A DNA stretch of 64,000 nucleotides from Candidula unifasciata (GCA_905116865.2 CAJHNH020002404.1:46115-110114), one strand, 5' to 3'; positions 11,071 to 22,667 are shown, counted from the first letter of the stretch. Notes: generated by a model not told the origin, from the letters alone. Translations and numbers: made by a program.

Positions 11071-11110
<40 letters not shown>
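11071..11110. repeat. Uninterrupted 40-nt poly-G tract
   Basis: Forty consecutive G residues follow ttttgttgt and precede ctcctttatt. Such long pure G runs are rare and prone to quadruplex formation and sequencing error. Confidence 0.9.
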
Positions 11111-11124
11111 CTCCTTTATTTATG

Positions 11125-11350
11125 TGTCCCTGTGTAAGTTAAGTAAGGGACCCTTTTCCACGCCAATCGACACAATGTGGGTGATGTGGTCAGCATCACG
11201 CCGGCCGCCTCTACTTCCCCGGGACTGCACCCGGTACCCACTCAAGGCTGGGTCGACCTGGGAGCCAAGGTCATTTTTGAAAATAGCCCGGCTCCGCCAG
11301 GGAGCGAACCCACGACCTTCCGATGCGCGGCGAGCGTCTAGCCGAATGGT
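11125..11350 (-). mobile_element. SINE-B copy
   Basis: The minus strand shows a tRNA-like head (gctagacgctcgccgcgc, box B gtgggttcgctccc), then gaccttggctcccaggtcga, the internal signature of this family, and a tail near agggtcccttacttaac. At least eight further copies occur in the window. Confidence 0.8.
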
Positions 11351-11394
11351 GTTACAAAGCTATGTAAAGTACGCGCTGGCATTTTTAGGAGTTG

Positions 11395-11730
11395 AGTCGT
11401 CTTGGGGCATGGCGTCCGAGTGGTGGAGGTCCTGGGTTCAGTCCCCGGGGAAGGCTGGTTTCTTGGAAGTGAGATCGGACGGCCGTGTGTATTTTTGCGC
11501 GCGTAAAAAATCACATGGCAGTATGAAATCAAAAAAGAGTACCCTAACAGCCCTGCCTGGACACAATTTGGAGTTAAAAATCTACCCAAATTATTTCAGG
11601 ATCCTTGCCTGTGCTACGGAGTTCGTGCCCCGCGCTGAGAGTCTTCGAACTCAGGCTTGAGTTGAACGGAGCACTTATGTGCTACTACCCTTGTGCCGTG
11701 ATGTTGATGCGTTGTTCAAACCTTAAACTT
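11395..11730 (+). mobile_element. SINE-C copy
   Basis: The head has box A-like ggcgtccgagtggtgg and box B-like gggttcagtcccc. The body includes agatcggacggccgtgtg and taaaaatctacccaaa. The tail is cggagcacttatg... tgatgttgatgcgttgttc, which resembles the 3' end of the RNase H LINE. It directly follows SINE-B. Confidence 0.75.
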
Positions 11731-13382
11731 TGTGAAAAATACTCTCTGGTGAAAATCGCCAGGATTGCACTTGGTGACTTTGGATACAGATTATATAAAG
11801 TTGTATCTTGTCCTTCCGAAAATTGTGACCAACACCTGCAATGGTTATCCAGAAAGGAACGAAACAAAGCCTGGTTCATAAAACGAAGGAAGTAGAGTTG
11901 TATGGATTAACTATCAAAAAGAACCGAAACAATGTGCGGGTTATAAAAGGAAGATGGTCGTGTTTTGTTGTAGTAAGCTAATAGTTCATGGAACTACTGT
12001 TCTGTCTTCCCCAGCACACCTTCCCGATGTCTTCGGCGTTGTCGTTGCCATTGTTACCTGGACGGCTGTCATATTTTCAGCATGGCGCTCGGCATTATTT
12101 ACAATAATTGGTGCCTTTTGAGGTTTCAGCCAGCTTCTGTTGTTAAGGTTTGAAGGACCAGGCAAACAGAAAAAAATGAGCTTGAAGTTAGGAAGCAGTT
12201 AAAGAAAGGTACTTGAACATTGGCGAGATCGTAATAAGCTAGGAGGATGCGGGTCGGAGCGTGCGCTAGGTGTACGCTGGCGAAATGCAAAACAGTTTAT
12301 CGTGAATGGGGGTATACTTTCCCTGATGAAGACGTGTTGGTGTCGACACCGGTATCTGTGTGTGTGTGTGTTTGTCCTGTTGTTCCCTGTATAGAAGGAG
12401 GAAGACAAGGAAACGAAGAAGAACAGCTGGTGATAGTTTCGCATCAATGGAGAATTTCGCTGACGAAGACGTTTTTGTTGGCACGTTTGTTCGGGGATGT
12501 TTGCTTGGTTTTGGATACATTTTCGAGTATTTTTTTTTTTTAATTAAGTTTGAGAGTCGACCTTTGAACTCCCAGGGCATACCCATAAGTGTCCTGTCCC
12601 TATCTTCAGAGGCCAGGACAGTTCCAATACAAATGATACCTTGACAGTCTAATTTTGTGTATGTTGGCGTTTCTTGCTACTAGGTTATGAACACTGGTTA
12701 AGAATTCTGACATACTATGTACACACGTACATGCACGCGGCGCGGATTTTCTTGCTACAAAAGTGAAAGGTACAGGAACGCTTGTACAGGACAAGGGAGA
12801 TAATCTGAAGATCTTATACGAACGACTGCTGACAGAAGACACGAGATTAGATAAAATAACATGTGCAAGAATGTGTGAACGGGGAATTAGGTGTGGATCT
12901 GGCCAGCAGGGACGGATGAGAGGAAGAGAACGACGTGTGTATTATCAGTGTGCTACGGGGACAGTTAACATCTACACCTCAAGGCATTTGCTGCGGGAGA
13001 CTGAGCATCTGGGGGTTAACCCAATATGCTATGATGTCGATTCTTAAATCAGTAATCAGTAACCACTCGGCGCGACACGTAAGCAGCGACCTGCTACTCA
13101 ACCTGCTATGTAACAGGCAACTTCAAACTGTCGAATCATTTTGTCTGATAGGAAACGCTCACACGGACGGACCCTAGCTACGGTTCCATGCCCTCCACCC
13201 CCTTCTCACACATACCGCATCTGATAAAACCGATCGTCCCTTGCATCTTTGCAATGGTGCCTACTAATATATATGTGTGTGTATATGTCTATATCTCTCT
13301 TATTCTCTCTTTATCTCTTACTCTCTGTTCTTCTATATACATGATTTGTTTAGCTCTTCTTGTTCTGTCAGGTATCCGTCTG
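11731..13382. other. Intron, no recognised gene
   Basis: Includes a short (TG)n at 12357-12371 and a possible decayed RNase H LINE tail at 12990-13050 (gagcatctgggggtt ... tgatgtcgattctt). Otherwise nothing recognisable. Confidence 0.45.
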
Positions 13383-13404
13383 TCTGCTCTTCTCTCTCTC
13401 TCGC

Positions 13405-13466
<62 letters not shown>
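13383..13466. repeat. (TC)n microsatellite
   Basis: About 84 bp of TC dinucleotides with early single-base interruptions. Confidence 0.97.
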
Positions 13467-13468
<2 letters not shown>

Positions 13469-13807
13469 CCCCCCCTCCCTTTTTGCATGCTTACCTTAAC
13501 TTATCCTTGGAGAATTTAACAAAGTCGAATTATTTTTTTTTAAAGAATGTAACCGGGGAAGGCGTTATTAAGGCGGAAGGGACCAGTCGGGGACATGGGG
13601 GTAAGACGACAGAGCAGAACTAGCCATCGGAGCCAAACTCTCTCCAAGTCTAAATTAGCACTTGTGCCTGGTTTTCCAGGAGTTCTTGGAGGGCCCCTAC
13701 ACGTCAGTGGTTGCTGAATAGACCCCTCATTATCAGCCTGTGTGACTGGCCAGGATGCGAGTTCCAGCCTGTCTTGGCTTGGCTAGGTGGCAGCACATTA
13801 CAGCAGA

Positions 13808-14050
13808 CGTGCATATGTGGGTGTGTGCTTGCTTGTCTGTCTGCAGTAGTTATTGTTTTACGCTGATAGTTCTTATGGCTGTATTTGCTTGTTCTGTCTG
13901 GGATAGTTTTTGCTTTACAGCTATATTTCTCATCGCTGTCTGTACTTGTTCTGTCTGCCTTAATTATTGCTTTACAGCTATATTTCTCATAGCTGTCTTT
14001 GCTGTTCTGTCTGCGACAGTTATTGCGTTACAGCGATGGTTCTCATTACT
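13808..14050. repeat. Degenerate ~57-bp tandem repeat, about 4 copies
   Basis: Units contain ttattgctttacagctata, ttctcatagctgt and tgttctgtctg. Copies have diverged. Confidence 0.75.
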
Positions 14051-14104
14051 TACGCAGCTGAGGTGCGTTTGAATGTGAGGCCATAATACTTAGCTTACCA
14101 AAAA

Positions 14105-14327
14105 GGTTAGTTGCGTATCCTTTACAGGACATTGTAGAACCAACCCTAACAGCCCCTTGCTGTTGTGTGGTTTTTCTAGGCAAATTTACGTCCAGTAGTT
14201 TGCCATTGCTTCTGGACAGTCGGCTTCTTGATACCACTGTCGAAAACCAACGCAAGGCGCATGGCCCGCAGCTGCGATCGAACCCGGCATTACGAAGCGT
14301 TCTCATTGACTTAGCCACAGAGCCGAC
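14105..14327 (-). mobile_element. SINE-A copy
   Basis: Same head and tail as the copy at 9340-9569. The flanks agcttaccaaaa (ending 14104) and agcttaccataa (from 14328) form a near-perfect TSD. Confidence 0.8.
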
Positions 14328-14379
14328 AGCTTACCATAAGGTTTACGAATTATGCTGTTCGGACCTCATTCATGAAAAA

Positions 14380-14460
14380 AATTTCTTCTTCTTCTGCTTC
14401 TTTTCTTCTTCGTATTTTTTTTTTTTTTTTTTTTTTGCTGCTGCTCCTCCTTCTCTTGCC
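14380..14460. repeat. Pyrimidine-rich simple sequence
   Basis: TTC and TTCTTCG units lead into a run of about 22 T residues, then TGC/TCC triplets. Confidence 0.9.
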
Positions 14461-14879
14461 TTCTCCTCCCCATTCAACCATCCTTCAGAATACTTATAAT
14501 ATCAGTAGTCGAGTAACTTTGATGAAAGCTATAATGCTACCCAAATCTCCATGTACATTTCTAACAGGCAATCTTAAACAGCAAACTCTTAATTACAGGC
14601 CTTTTTCAGTCCACTTTGTACATGTGTTTACAACCTTTTGTATTCTCTTAATTAAAGATTAAAAGTGTTTTAAGACTGACATAAGAGTTACGTATGCACG
14701 GCTATCTTCACTCCTTCATCAGAATTGAATCTTCGCCTCAAAGGCTAATTTGAGGAGACCAAACAGTTGAAAGTCCAATACGGCAATAGCAAGAAACCCA
14801 GAGAAGATGCTTTAATCGAGGCTATGTCAACGACAGGGTAACCTGAAGACCCGGCTGTGAAAACAAACAAAATATAAGA

Positions 14880-15245
14880 CCAGCAGTGATGATTGTTGAC
14901 CATTTTCTTCGTGTCTCCTTGGCTATCTAGCCAAATGCTAAGTCCTTTAGAGACCATTTTCCCCGTGTCTCAGTGGGGCCAGTTAGCCAAAACGACAGTC
15001 CTTTAGATGCCATTTATCCTATGTCTCCATGGCTAGTTAACCAAAACCCAGCGGCTGAGTAGCCAAAGCTTGTCCTTTAGAGAGCATTTTCCCCGTGTCT
15101 TTATGTCTATGTAGCCAAAACCACTACCTTCTCTATTTAGTCTCCATGGCTAGTTAACCAAAAACCCAGTGGCTAGGTGGCCAAAACCTAAGGCTTTAAG
15201 AGAGCATTTTCCCCGTGTCTCCATGGCTAGGTGTGCAAAGCCTGT
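14880..15245. repeat. Degenerate ~60-bp tandem repeat
   Basis: Recurring pieces are gtcctttagaga, ccattttccccgtgtctcc and atggctagttaaccaaaac. About six diverged copies with variable spacing. Confidence 0.75.
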
Positions 15246-15312
15246 CCTTTAGAAAGGATTTATAAACTCTTTCATCCCCCTTCCTTCTGCTCTCTCCCTC
15301 CCTTCCTCTCTT

Positions 15313-15313
<1 letters not shown>

Positions 15314-15384
<71 letters not shown>
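15314..15384. repeat. (CT)n microsatellite
   Basis: About 70 bp of pure CT dinucleotides. Confidence 0.97.
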
Positions 15385-15386
<2 letters not shown>

Positions 15387-15917
15387 TTGCGTAAGTGTGT
15401 GTTCAAGTGCACACGTACACATATTTGTGAGTTGTGATGGGGAAATATACTCTTAATTATTCTGTAACGTCTTGTCCTCGGAGCGGACTCGAGTGGGTAC
15501 AAGTATCGCCGAGTGGGTGAAAGGAACAACGAAACTGCCAAGCTTCACCCTGGACGCCAGATGAGGACACGAAATCCATGACACGGGTGCCCAGTAATGA
15601 CCTGTCCACTCGGACAGTTGCTTACAATAACCATTGCGCTCTGGCTGTCCCCAATCGCCTTATTCAGCGGCCCGTTGAGAGCACTCTTGCGGCGTCCAAC
15701 AAGACTCTTTCTTCTATGCATTTCTGTTTCTTGGTTTTCTTATTGCTGGGCTGTGCACAAGAATGGATCGGGGCGCCCATTTGAGAGTGAGTGATGACAT
15801 GGATGAGCTTACTGAACACTACACTTGCTGGTACTACTGCTGCTGCTACTGCTACACTACTACTGTTTCTCCTGCTGTTGCTACTGATTGATTGCTTCTA
15901 GAACTGCTACCCAATCT

Positions 15918-16185
15918 GAGTCGCTGTGGCAAAGCGGCTAGACGCTCGCCGCGAATCGGAAGGTAGTGGGTTCGCTTCCTGGCGGAGCCGGACTTTTTTC
16001 AGAAATGACCTTGGCTCCCAGGTCGACCCAGCCTCGAATGGGTACCGGGTGCAGTCACAGGAAGTAAAGGCGGCCGACGTGATGCTGACCACATCACCCA
16101 TCTTTCGCCGATTAGTCTATAAAAATATAGGTCTAGCCCTATATACCTTTTACGCCCAAAGGCGGGGAAAAGAGTTTTTTTACTT
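15918..16185 (+). mobile_element. SINE-B copy
   Basis: tRNA-like head (gtggcaaagcggctagacgc; box B tgggttcgcttcc), core gaccttggctcccaggtcga, and 3' part gattagtctataaaaatata then cctatatacc. The tail is T-rich. Confidence 0.85.
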
Positions 16186-16189
16186 TACT

Positions 16190-16662
16190 TACTACTACCA
16201 GTGTTGCCAAGACTACTACTGCTGCTACTTCTGTTACTACTACTGCTACTTCTGTTACTACTGCTGCTACTTCTGTTACTACCGCTGCTACTTCTGTTAC
16301 TACTGCTGCTACTTCTGTTACTACTGCTGCTACTTCTGTTACTACTTCTGCTACTTCTGTTACTACTGCTGCTACTTCTGTTACTACTGCTGCTACTTCT
16401 GTTACTACTGCTGCTACTTCTGTTACTACTGCTGCTACTTCTGTTACTACCGCTGCTACATCTGTTACTACTGCTGCTACTTCTGTTACTACCGCTGCTA
16501 CTTCTTTTACTACTGATGCTACTTCTGTTACTACTACTGCTACTTTTGTTACTACTACTGCTACTTTTGTTACTACTACTGCTACTTCTGTTACTACTGC
16601 TGCTACTTCTGTTACTACTGCTGCTACTTCTGTTACTACTGCTGCTACTGCTGTTGTTTACT
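16190..16662. repeat. 21-bp minisatellite (about 22 copies)
   Basis: The unit is ttactactgctgctacttctg. As 21 is divisible by three the array stays open, giving Leu-rich or Cys/Tyr-rich translations with no plausible function. It begins at the end of the SINE-B at 15918-16185 and may have grown from its tail. Confidence 0.93.
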
Positions 16663-16735
16663 AATAGTAATATGAATGATATACTTATACATGTTCAGTG
16701 TGTTCTCGCGTTTCCTTGTTTAGTCTATTGTAGGG

Positions 16736-16932
16736 CAGTGTTTCCCAAACCGTTCTTGGTCGCGGCGCATTTTTTCAGTTAAAATTGTTCTACGGCGCCC
16801 TAACCTAAGTAAGTGCATGACTATTCCTGTCTTGGTTAAATTAACTATCAAGCTTTTACAGTATTTCGCGTCGCCCCCGCGAAGAAGTGGCGGCTCCCCG
16901 GGGCGCCGCGGCGCACAGTTTGGGAATCACTG
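16736..16932. mobile_element. hAT-like MITE, second type
   Basis: Terminal inverted repeats cagtgtttcccaaac and gtttgggaatcactg. The body has ggcgcc-rich subterminal segments. Flanking octamers (ttgtaggg, gtacaggg) match at 5 of 8 positions. A better preserved relative lies at 30429-30632. Confidence 0.7.
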
Positions 16933-16939
16933 GTACAGG

Positions 16940-17285
16940 GGGTTGAATGGTCTCGAGGCATAGCGTCCGCCTCGAGTGCTAGAGGCCCCTGTGGGGGTTG
17001 TGATTTTTTCACGTTGACCTCTAGCAATTTCCGCCTGGTCTCTGGGTAGTCAGATCGGACGCCCGTGTGTATTGTGTATAGGAAAGATTTGCCTAAAAGC
17101 GCTGCCCAGGCAAAATTTGTAGTTAAAAATCTACCCAAAAGTATTTCAGGATCCTCGCCGTTGCTACGGAGTTCCGTGCACTGCGCTGAGATTCTTCGGC
17201 ATCCGGCTTAAGGGTAGAACGGAGCACTTATGGGTTACTACTCTTTTGCCATGATGTTGATCCGTTGTTCAAACATGAAACTTTG
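16940..17285 (+). mobile_element. SINE-C copy
   Basis: Shares agatcggacgcccgtgtg, taaaaatctacccaaaa, atttcaggatcct and the tail ggagcacttatgggttacta with the copy at 11395. The head is partly eroded. Confidence 0.72.
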
Positions 17286-17339
17286 TTTAGTGATTTAACA
17301 ATAAAATGATTCTGAAAAATTGTCTTGTTAGAAGTATAG

Positions 17340-17475
17340 GGTAGTTAGCGTTCTTTGGATATTTTCTCCAGGTGATACCAGCGTGCTGCTGAAGGTGGCG
17401 GCGGGGTGCTTATGGGAATTCCCGAATGCTGTGATCTTTATTCTTGGGTCGATTCTTGATTCCGCATTCAGCAGT
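17340..17475 (+). mobile_element. RNase H LINE tail fragment
   Basis: The start tggatattttctccaggtga matches the RNase H motif region of the copy at 39915 (IWIFSLGHAGV), but it then jumps to the 3' tail (gtgcttatggga ... gctgtgatc). It is therefore internally deleted. Confidence 0.5.
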
Positions 17476-17978
17476 TCACATTTTTATAGTTGGATGAGTA
17501 TTGCGCTGTTGAAAAGCGCGGAATTATCACAAAAATACTCACACACACAGACTCACTTCCATACACTCTGGCAGACGCTCATACACCGTTTTCAACGACT
17601 AATACCAGCTGTGACGGTTGCGTCTGCAGACCTGATTTTCCTTTCTTGTCGTCTATTCACCCACCCAAACATCTTGTCATCGGCCCCAATATGAAGAAAC
17701 CAGGCTGATTTGCCGGGCTCTTGTGTGTCGTCAGAAGCACTTCTGTCCGGTTTAGCTCAGCTCCTAGACATGTATCCTGAGTAATAAGCTGCGTGACGGG
17801 TTGTGGGTGAGCAGCCGTAATTGGCCCTTATGCCTTCACGGGTTCCCCCCGAGAAAAAAGCGGGAAAACGCAGAAGGAGCAGACGGAAAGGGCCAGATTT
17901 GGTAGCAGAAGTGGAAAGGTCTTCAGGCTGAGGTCAAAGCACTTGGTGTCAGAAATACCGCCGCATATCTTGTTCAAG
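17476..17978. other. Intron, no recognised gene
   Basis: No known element or supported coding segment. Confidence 0.5.
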
Positions 17979-17981
17979 TTT

Positions 17982-18012
<31 letters not shown>

Positions 18013-18013
18013 G
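17979..18013. repeat. T tract followed by 22-nt G tract
   Basis: A run of T passes directly into 22 consecutive G residues ending before aacctccttccc. Confidence 0.9.
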
Positions 18014-18129
18014 AACCTCCTTCCCTTTGACTTCGTCCTGCAGCTGGGATTTGGGTGAAGAAAATGGGGACATCTTTGGGAGAAGGGTGAAGCTTTCTTG
18101 GTTTCTGTGACTTGGTAATGTAGGTCAAG

Positions 18130-18825
18130 TAAGCAAATTATGTGGGTATGTTCTCGGCAGGTTATGTATCTTCTCTCGGCAAATTATGTGGGTATGTTCT
18201 CTCGGCAAATTATGTGGGTATGTTCTCTCGACAAATTATGTGGTATGTTCTCTCGGAAAATTATGTGGGTATGTTCTCGGCATGTTATGTTTCTTCTCTG
18301 GGCATATTATGTGGGTATGTTCTCTCGACAAATTATGTGGGTATGTTCTCTCGGCAAATTATGTGGGTATGTTCTCTCGACAAATTATGTGGGTATGTTC
18401 TCTCGGCAAATTATGTGGGTATGTTCTCTCTGCAAATTATGTATGTTCTCTCGGCAAATTATGTGAGTATGTTCTCGGCAGGTTATGTATCTTCTCTCTG
18501 CAAATTATGTATGTTCTCTCTGCAAATTATATGGGTATGTTCTCGGCAGGTTATGTAAGTATGTTCTCTCGGCAAATTATGTGGGTATGTTCTCAGCAGG
18601 TTACGTGAGTATGTTCTCTCGAAAAATTATGTAAGTATGTTCTCGTCAGATTATGTGAGTATGTTCTCTCGGCAAATTATGTGGGTATGATCTCTCGGCA
18701 GATTATATGGCTACGTTCTCGGCAAATTGTATTGGTATGTTCTCTCGGCAAATTATGTAGGTATATTTCCTGCAAATTATGTTGGTATATTTTCAGTGCA
18801 AATTATGTAGGTATGTTCTCTGCAA
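18130..18825. repeat. 26-bp minisatellite (about 26 copies)
   Basis: The unit is ggcaaattatgtgggtatgt followed by tctctc, with shorter variants such as tctcggcaggttatg. The array resumes at 19056 after a SINE. Open translations reflect the repeat only. Confidence 0.95.
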
Positions 18826-19055
18826 GCCGGCTCTGTGGCTAAGTCGATTCAAACGCTTCGTAATGCCGGGGTGCCGGGTTCGATCCTAGCTGCGGGCCAT
18901 GCGCCTCGCGTTGGTTTCGACAGTGGTATCAAGAAGCCGACCGTCCTGAAGCAATGGCAAATTACTGGGCGTAAATTTGTCTTGAGAAACCACACAACAG
19001 CCAGGGGCTGCTGGGGTTGGTTCTGCAACGTCCTGTAAAGGATACGCAACTAACC
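18826..19055 (+). mobile_element. SINE-A copy inserted in the 26-bp array, 14-bp TSD
   Basis: A complete 230-bp copy. The head is gccggctctgtggctaagtc, box B gggttcgatcc, internal ccgtcctgaagcaatggc and tail ggatacgcaactaacc. It is flanked by tatgttctctgcaa at 18812-18825 and 19056-19069. Confidence 0.88.
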
Positions 19056-19082
19056 TATGTTCTCTGCAAATTATGTGTTTAT
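19056..19082. repeat. Last unit of the 26-bp array after the SINE
   Basis: The sequence tatgttctctgcaaattatg continues the array past the SINE insertion. Confidence 0.85.
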
Positions 19083-19209
19083 TCTCGTGTTTTTTTTTGT
19101 GTGTTGTTGCCCTATAGGGAGCACACGTGTGTGTGTGTGTGTGTGTCCGTGCGCGAGTATATATGTATATTTGCATGCGCGTATGTATGTACGTACCAAA
19201 AACGGGTAT

Positions 19210-19560
19210 GCCTGCTTAACAGCTACTGGAATAAGAAGTCAGTGGACACTGAAAATAAGGGGAAAGATGGTCTGTAGAGTCGATAGATAAAGTCATTTCA
19301 GTCACTGAATAGACACTGAACAAAGTCGGTAAATGGAGAATCAAGAGCCTAGATAATAGGGTCAATCAAATCAAAAGATTGTCGGTTGAATCAGTAGATA
19401 AAGTCAACATAATCGGTAGATCGGAAGTAAGGGGATAGAACCAATATAAAGTCACTATATATAGACTCAGTTGTTAGTCAATAGAGAGTTAGTAGTGAGT
19501 CAGCATATAGCATAGTCAATGAAGAATCAGTAGAGAAAAAAAAAAAGGGGGGGGGGGATA
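19210..19560. repeat. Diffuse degenerate repeat (gataaagtca-like)
   Basis: Recurring short words such as gtagataaagtca, cagtagagaa and gagtca occur without a fixed period. It may be the remains of an old short-unit array. Confidence 0.4.
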
Positions 19561-19686
19561 TAGACTTTAGTAGTGACTAACTTGAAAGAGTCAAATTGAT
19601 TCAAGAACTGACCTTATATAAAATACTGTATGGTTTTCTTAACTTCATTTGCCGAGTAATAATAATTGGTTACAAGCGAAATGTTG

Positions 19687-19711
19687 GCCCCCCCCCCCCC
19701 CCCACCCCCCA
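19687..19711. repeat. Poly-C tract
   Basis: A run of C with one A interruption. Confidence 0.9.
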
Positions 19712-19754
19712 CCTAGCCTTCGCCCTTGTCAACTGAACGACCCGTCTTTCTAAA

Positions 19755-20300
19755 TTGTATTATCTTGTGAAATTTTCTTTTGTCCCAGTCTCGAAGAAAA
19801 AAAAAAAATCGATGACTTCATTCTGTTTTCTCGTTTGCAACGGTCCTCTTCTGCAAACAACATGGAAACCCAATCTCCTTAGCCGATCCGTGAGAGCTGC
19901 TAACCATCCAAGACATAAGCCAATACTTGATGGCGCGATACCAGACCTTTGGGGTCCTCTGTCTTCGTCCCGGGGTGGGGCATCTCAAGTAGTTGGCTCA
20001 CTGCCCTTCAGGACCGATAATGAAGTTGACATTCCAGGGATAATCCTGGCATCGGTTTCCGTAGATTTCTCGGCGCACGACCAGAATTGCAGCTTCAAGA
20101 GTGCAAGTGAAAGGGAACCGTCCGGTTTACACAGTTGGTTTCAGTTCATATTGCTCCGGTGGCTGTTCTTGAAAAGTAAACGACTCGACAGTCTTCACTG
20201 GCGATACTTATCAAAGCTACCAGTTCCCAGTATTGCTCTCTTCAATTGCCATATGTCACTTATTTTGACTGAACTCTCCAGGCTGGGATCGAATATCTGA
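19755..20300 (+). other. 181-codon open stretch, unrecognised
   Basis: Non-repetitive DNA here is stop-free for 181 codons from an ATG. The translation has a Lys run early and no motif I recognise. I see no flanking splice sites that would make it an exon of the + strand gene. A chance open frame or a decayed transposon piece is more likely than a gene. Confidence 0.15.
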
Positions 20301-20645
20301 AAAAGCACTTTCATTTTCCGACCGGTCCACAGTAGAAGTTTTTTTAGTTAGTTAACCTTGACAGTGGAGAAATTATGGATGTTGGTGTCACTGACGGAAA
20401 TCTTAACTTTGTCCGTTTGAAGAGTTTATGTTATTTGGTCGAGAAGATTGATATTCGCAAATTGCTATCAGATTTTGGAACAGACTATTAGACCAACGCA
20501 TGGGTCCTTCTTGTGCGTTTATTTAAGTGTACATCATGCAGATTTTTTTATTTCTTTTTAGTTTTTATAGAAATAGTTTTTATTTACACAGTTCTTTGTA
20601 CTACTTTTGTTAAGGCTGCTGCTGCTGCTACTTCTACTGCTGCCT

Positions 20646-20960
20646 CTTCTTTTTCTTCTTCTTCTTCTTCTTCTTCTTCTTCTTCTTCTTCTTCTTCTTC
20701 TTCTTCTTCTTCTTCTTCTTCTTCTTCTTCTTTTTTTTTTTTTTCTTTTTTTTCTTCTTCTTCTTCTTCTTCTTCTTCTTCTCTTCTTCTTCTTCTTCTT
20801 CTTCTTCTTCTTCTTCTTCTTCTTCTTCTTCTTCTTCTTCTTCTACTACTACTACTACTACTACTACTACTGCTGCTGCGGCTGCTGCTGCTGCTAGTAG
20901 TAGTACTAGTAGTAGTAGTGCTGCTGGTATATACTCTACATCTGCTGCTGCTATACACTA
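20646..20960. repeat. Compound (TTC)n-(T)n-(TTC)n-(CTA)n-(CTG)n microsatellite
   Basis: About 190 bp of TTC triplets, interrupted by T runs near 20731-20755, pass into CTA and CTG triplets. All frames are open and none is credible as protein. Confidence 0.96.
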
Positions 20961-21261
20961 CAACGGCTGCTGCTGTTACTGGTACTGCTATAGCTACCTC
21001 AACTACCTTCCCAAAATGGAGCCCTGAACGAACTCAGCGACACAAGACCCAAGCAGATGACCTGGAAACACGTCATCACTAGCAAGATCTGCGTCCTTCC
21101 TTCTTTCCATGTTTAATCCTTTCAAGTTTCTGCGGGTAGGTTTGACCAAACCGAATGTTTGTTTTTAAAATAAATATTGTTTTTACCACAGTTACGCTAC
21201 CTGTGCCAAACGTGGACATTGACAATAGTCACTCACACGCTCCGAATATATATATATTAAC

Positions 21262-21640
21262 AGACAATGTATTGATTGGCACAATAGAGAGAAGTAGACA
21301 GATAGAAGGACATACTAGACAACATAAAAATAAAAAACAATTATTACCTTCCTGTGAATCGAACCTGTCACCTCCAGATAGTGTGTGCGCTTGGCTGTGG
21401 AAACAAATGTACTAAGAGAACATGACCAAACAGGCGCCGCCAATAAAGTTGTCTTCATTGGCCATGTCTATCGTACAGCTTGAAATCCACAACTATGAGA
21501 TACGGACAGAATTCACCTCAAACCATTGAAGCGGCATCATAGGTTACAAAAATGTATATTAACCAAGCATAGGTCGAATAACAAACACAGCAACATTTTA
21601 CAAACACAGCAGACCGTAATGTTAAGCAAGAAGTAGGTAT
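21262..21640 (-). mobile_element. Repeat-I copy (tRNA-headed, SINE-like)
   Basis: Shares gtattgattggcac, agacaacataaaaat, gaatcgaacctgtcacctcc and tcattggccatgtctatcgt with copies at 41995 and 50755. On the minus strand ggaggtgacaggttcgattc looks like a tRNA box B. Confidence 0.68.
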
Positions 21641-22269
21641 AAGCAGGTTTTTCCCCCTTGAGCAAAACAGATGCCGTTACTCACCACACAGTGTCTGTTA
21701 AAAAAAGCACTGGAAGAAGTGCCCAAAAAGGTGCAGGTACTGCGTACCGACACTGAAAAAAAAAGCGCAGGGTGCATGTCATCCACCTGAACCTACAGCT
21801 ATAGAATGCGTGTAGGACGAGGAGAGGTGGGGGGCAGGGGTAGTGAAGATAAGACTTGCACTCATTAACTGTAGGAGAATCATTCCTGTCTATATGTGCC
21901 TATTCAAATGCGATGTTTGGTCGCTTTAATTAGTCCCCCCTATGGGTTTTCATACCTGGATTTTCTTTTTAGCTCCCATTATAACGTTCGTTCTCTTTGG
22001 CCACCTGGTATGGGATCAGGTTTCAAGACCTTGTTGACTCAGGCCCCTTCGCAAGCACTTCCTCGCCTGGAAAAGAAAGACGCCGTTCTCTCCACTGTTC
22101 AGCGTACGGGAATCTGGGCTGTTTATACATTCGGTCTGATACAAGGTCCTCTTCGTCTGCTCTAATATTCGTCCTTGTGTGTTGCATGTCCGTCGCAGCA
22201 GCAGCCCTGGTTACTGGGTATGTGTATTGGTAGCCACACGTTTCAGACCACCAAGAAGGTTTTACAAAA
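21641..22269. other. Intron, no recognised gene
   Basis: No supported feature. Confidence 0.5.
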
Positions 22270-22505
22270 AAAGTTATTGGCGTATCGTTTACTGGACGTT
22301 GCAGAACCAAACCCAGCATTTCTATGGCTGTTGAAGTTAATCTTGGCAAATTTACGTCCAGTAGTTTGTCACTGCTTTCGGAACGGCCAGCTGTCAGTAC
22401 CTCTGCCGAACCAACGCAGGACAGATCGTTAGCAGCTAGAATCGAACCTGGCACCCCGGAATTACGAAGCACGATCGCAACGCCTAAGCCACAGACACCG
22501 ACCCA
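22270..22505 (-). mobile_element. SINE-A subfamily copy
   Basis: The minus-strand head is ggtgtctgtggcttaggcgt, the box B is aggttcgattc, and the tail is cgatacgccaataacttt. It is more diverged than other SINE-A copies and shares its head type with the copy at 43425. Confidence 0.72.
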
Positions 22506-22667
22506 CTAAGTACTACACATACATTTTTGGGATTATTACGTCATCTGCAAATTTAAGGGCATAATGAATAACTGCTTTGAATAGGCCCGAGAATATAGCG
22601 GTGGATACAGGCTTTCGTAACATTTTAGGGACATCATTTGCAGGGGTGATCAAACTGTAGTGCTAGA

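Noticed and set aside
11031..11660. 209-residue open frame beginning with a Gly run
   Set aside because: Reads through the poly-G tract, SINE-B and SINE-C. A chance fusion.
16190..16662. Leu-rich or Cys/Tyr-rich 190-residue open frames
   Set aside because: Translation of a 21-bp repeat of ttactactgctgctacttct type. Not protein-like.
18826..19055. tRNA gene
   Set aside because: Box A- and B-like motifs are present, but the sequence is the head of a dispersed SINE with no intact cloverleaf, and it recurs many times with TSDs.
20513..21082. 189-residue Ser/Leu-rich open frame
   Set aside because: Runs through TTC, CTA and CTG microsatellites.
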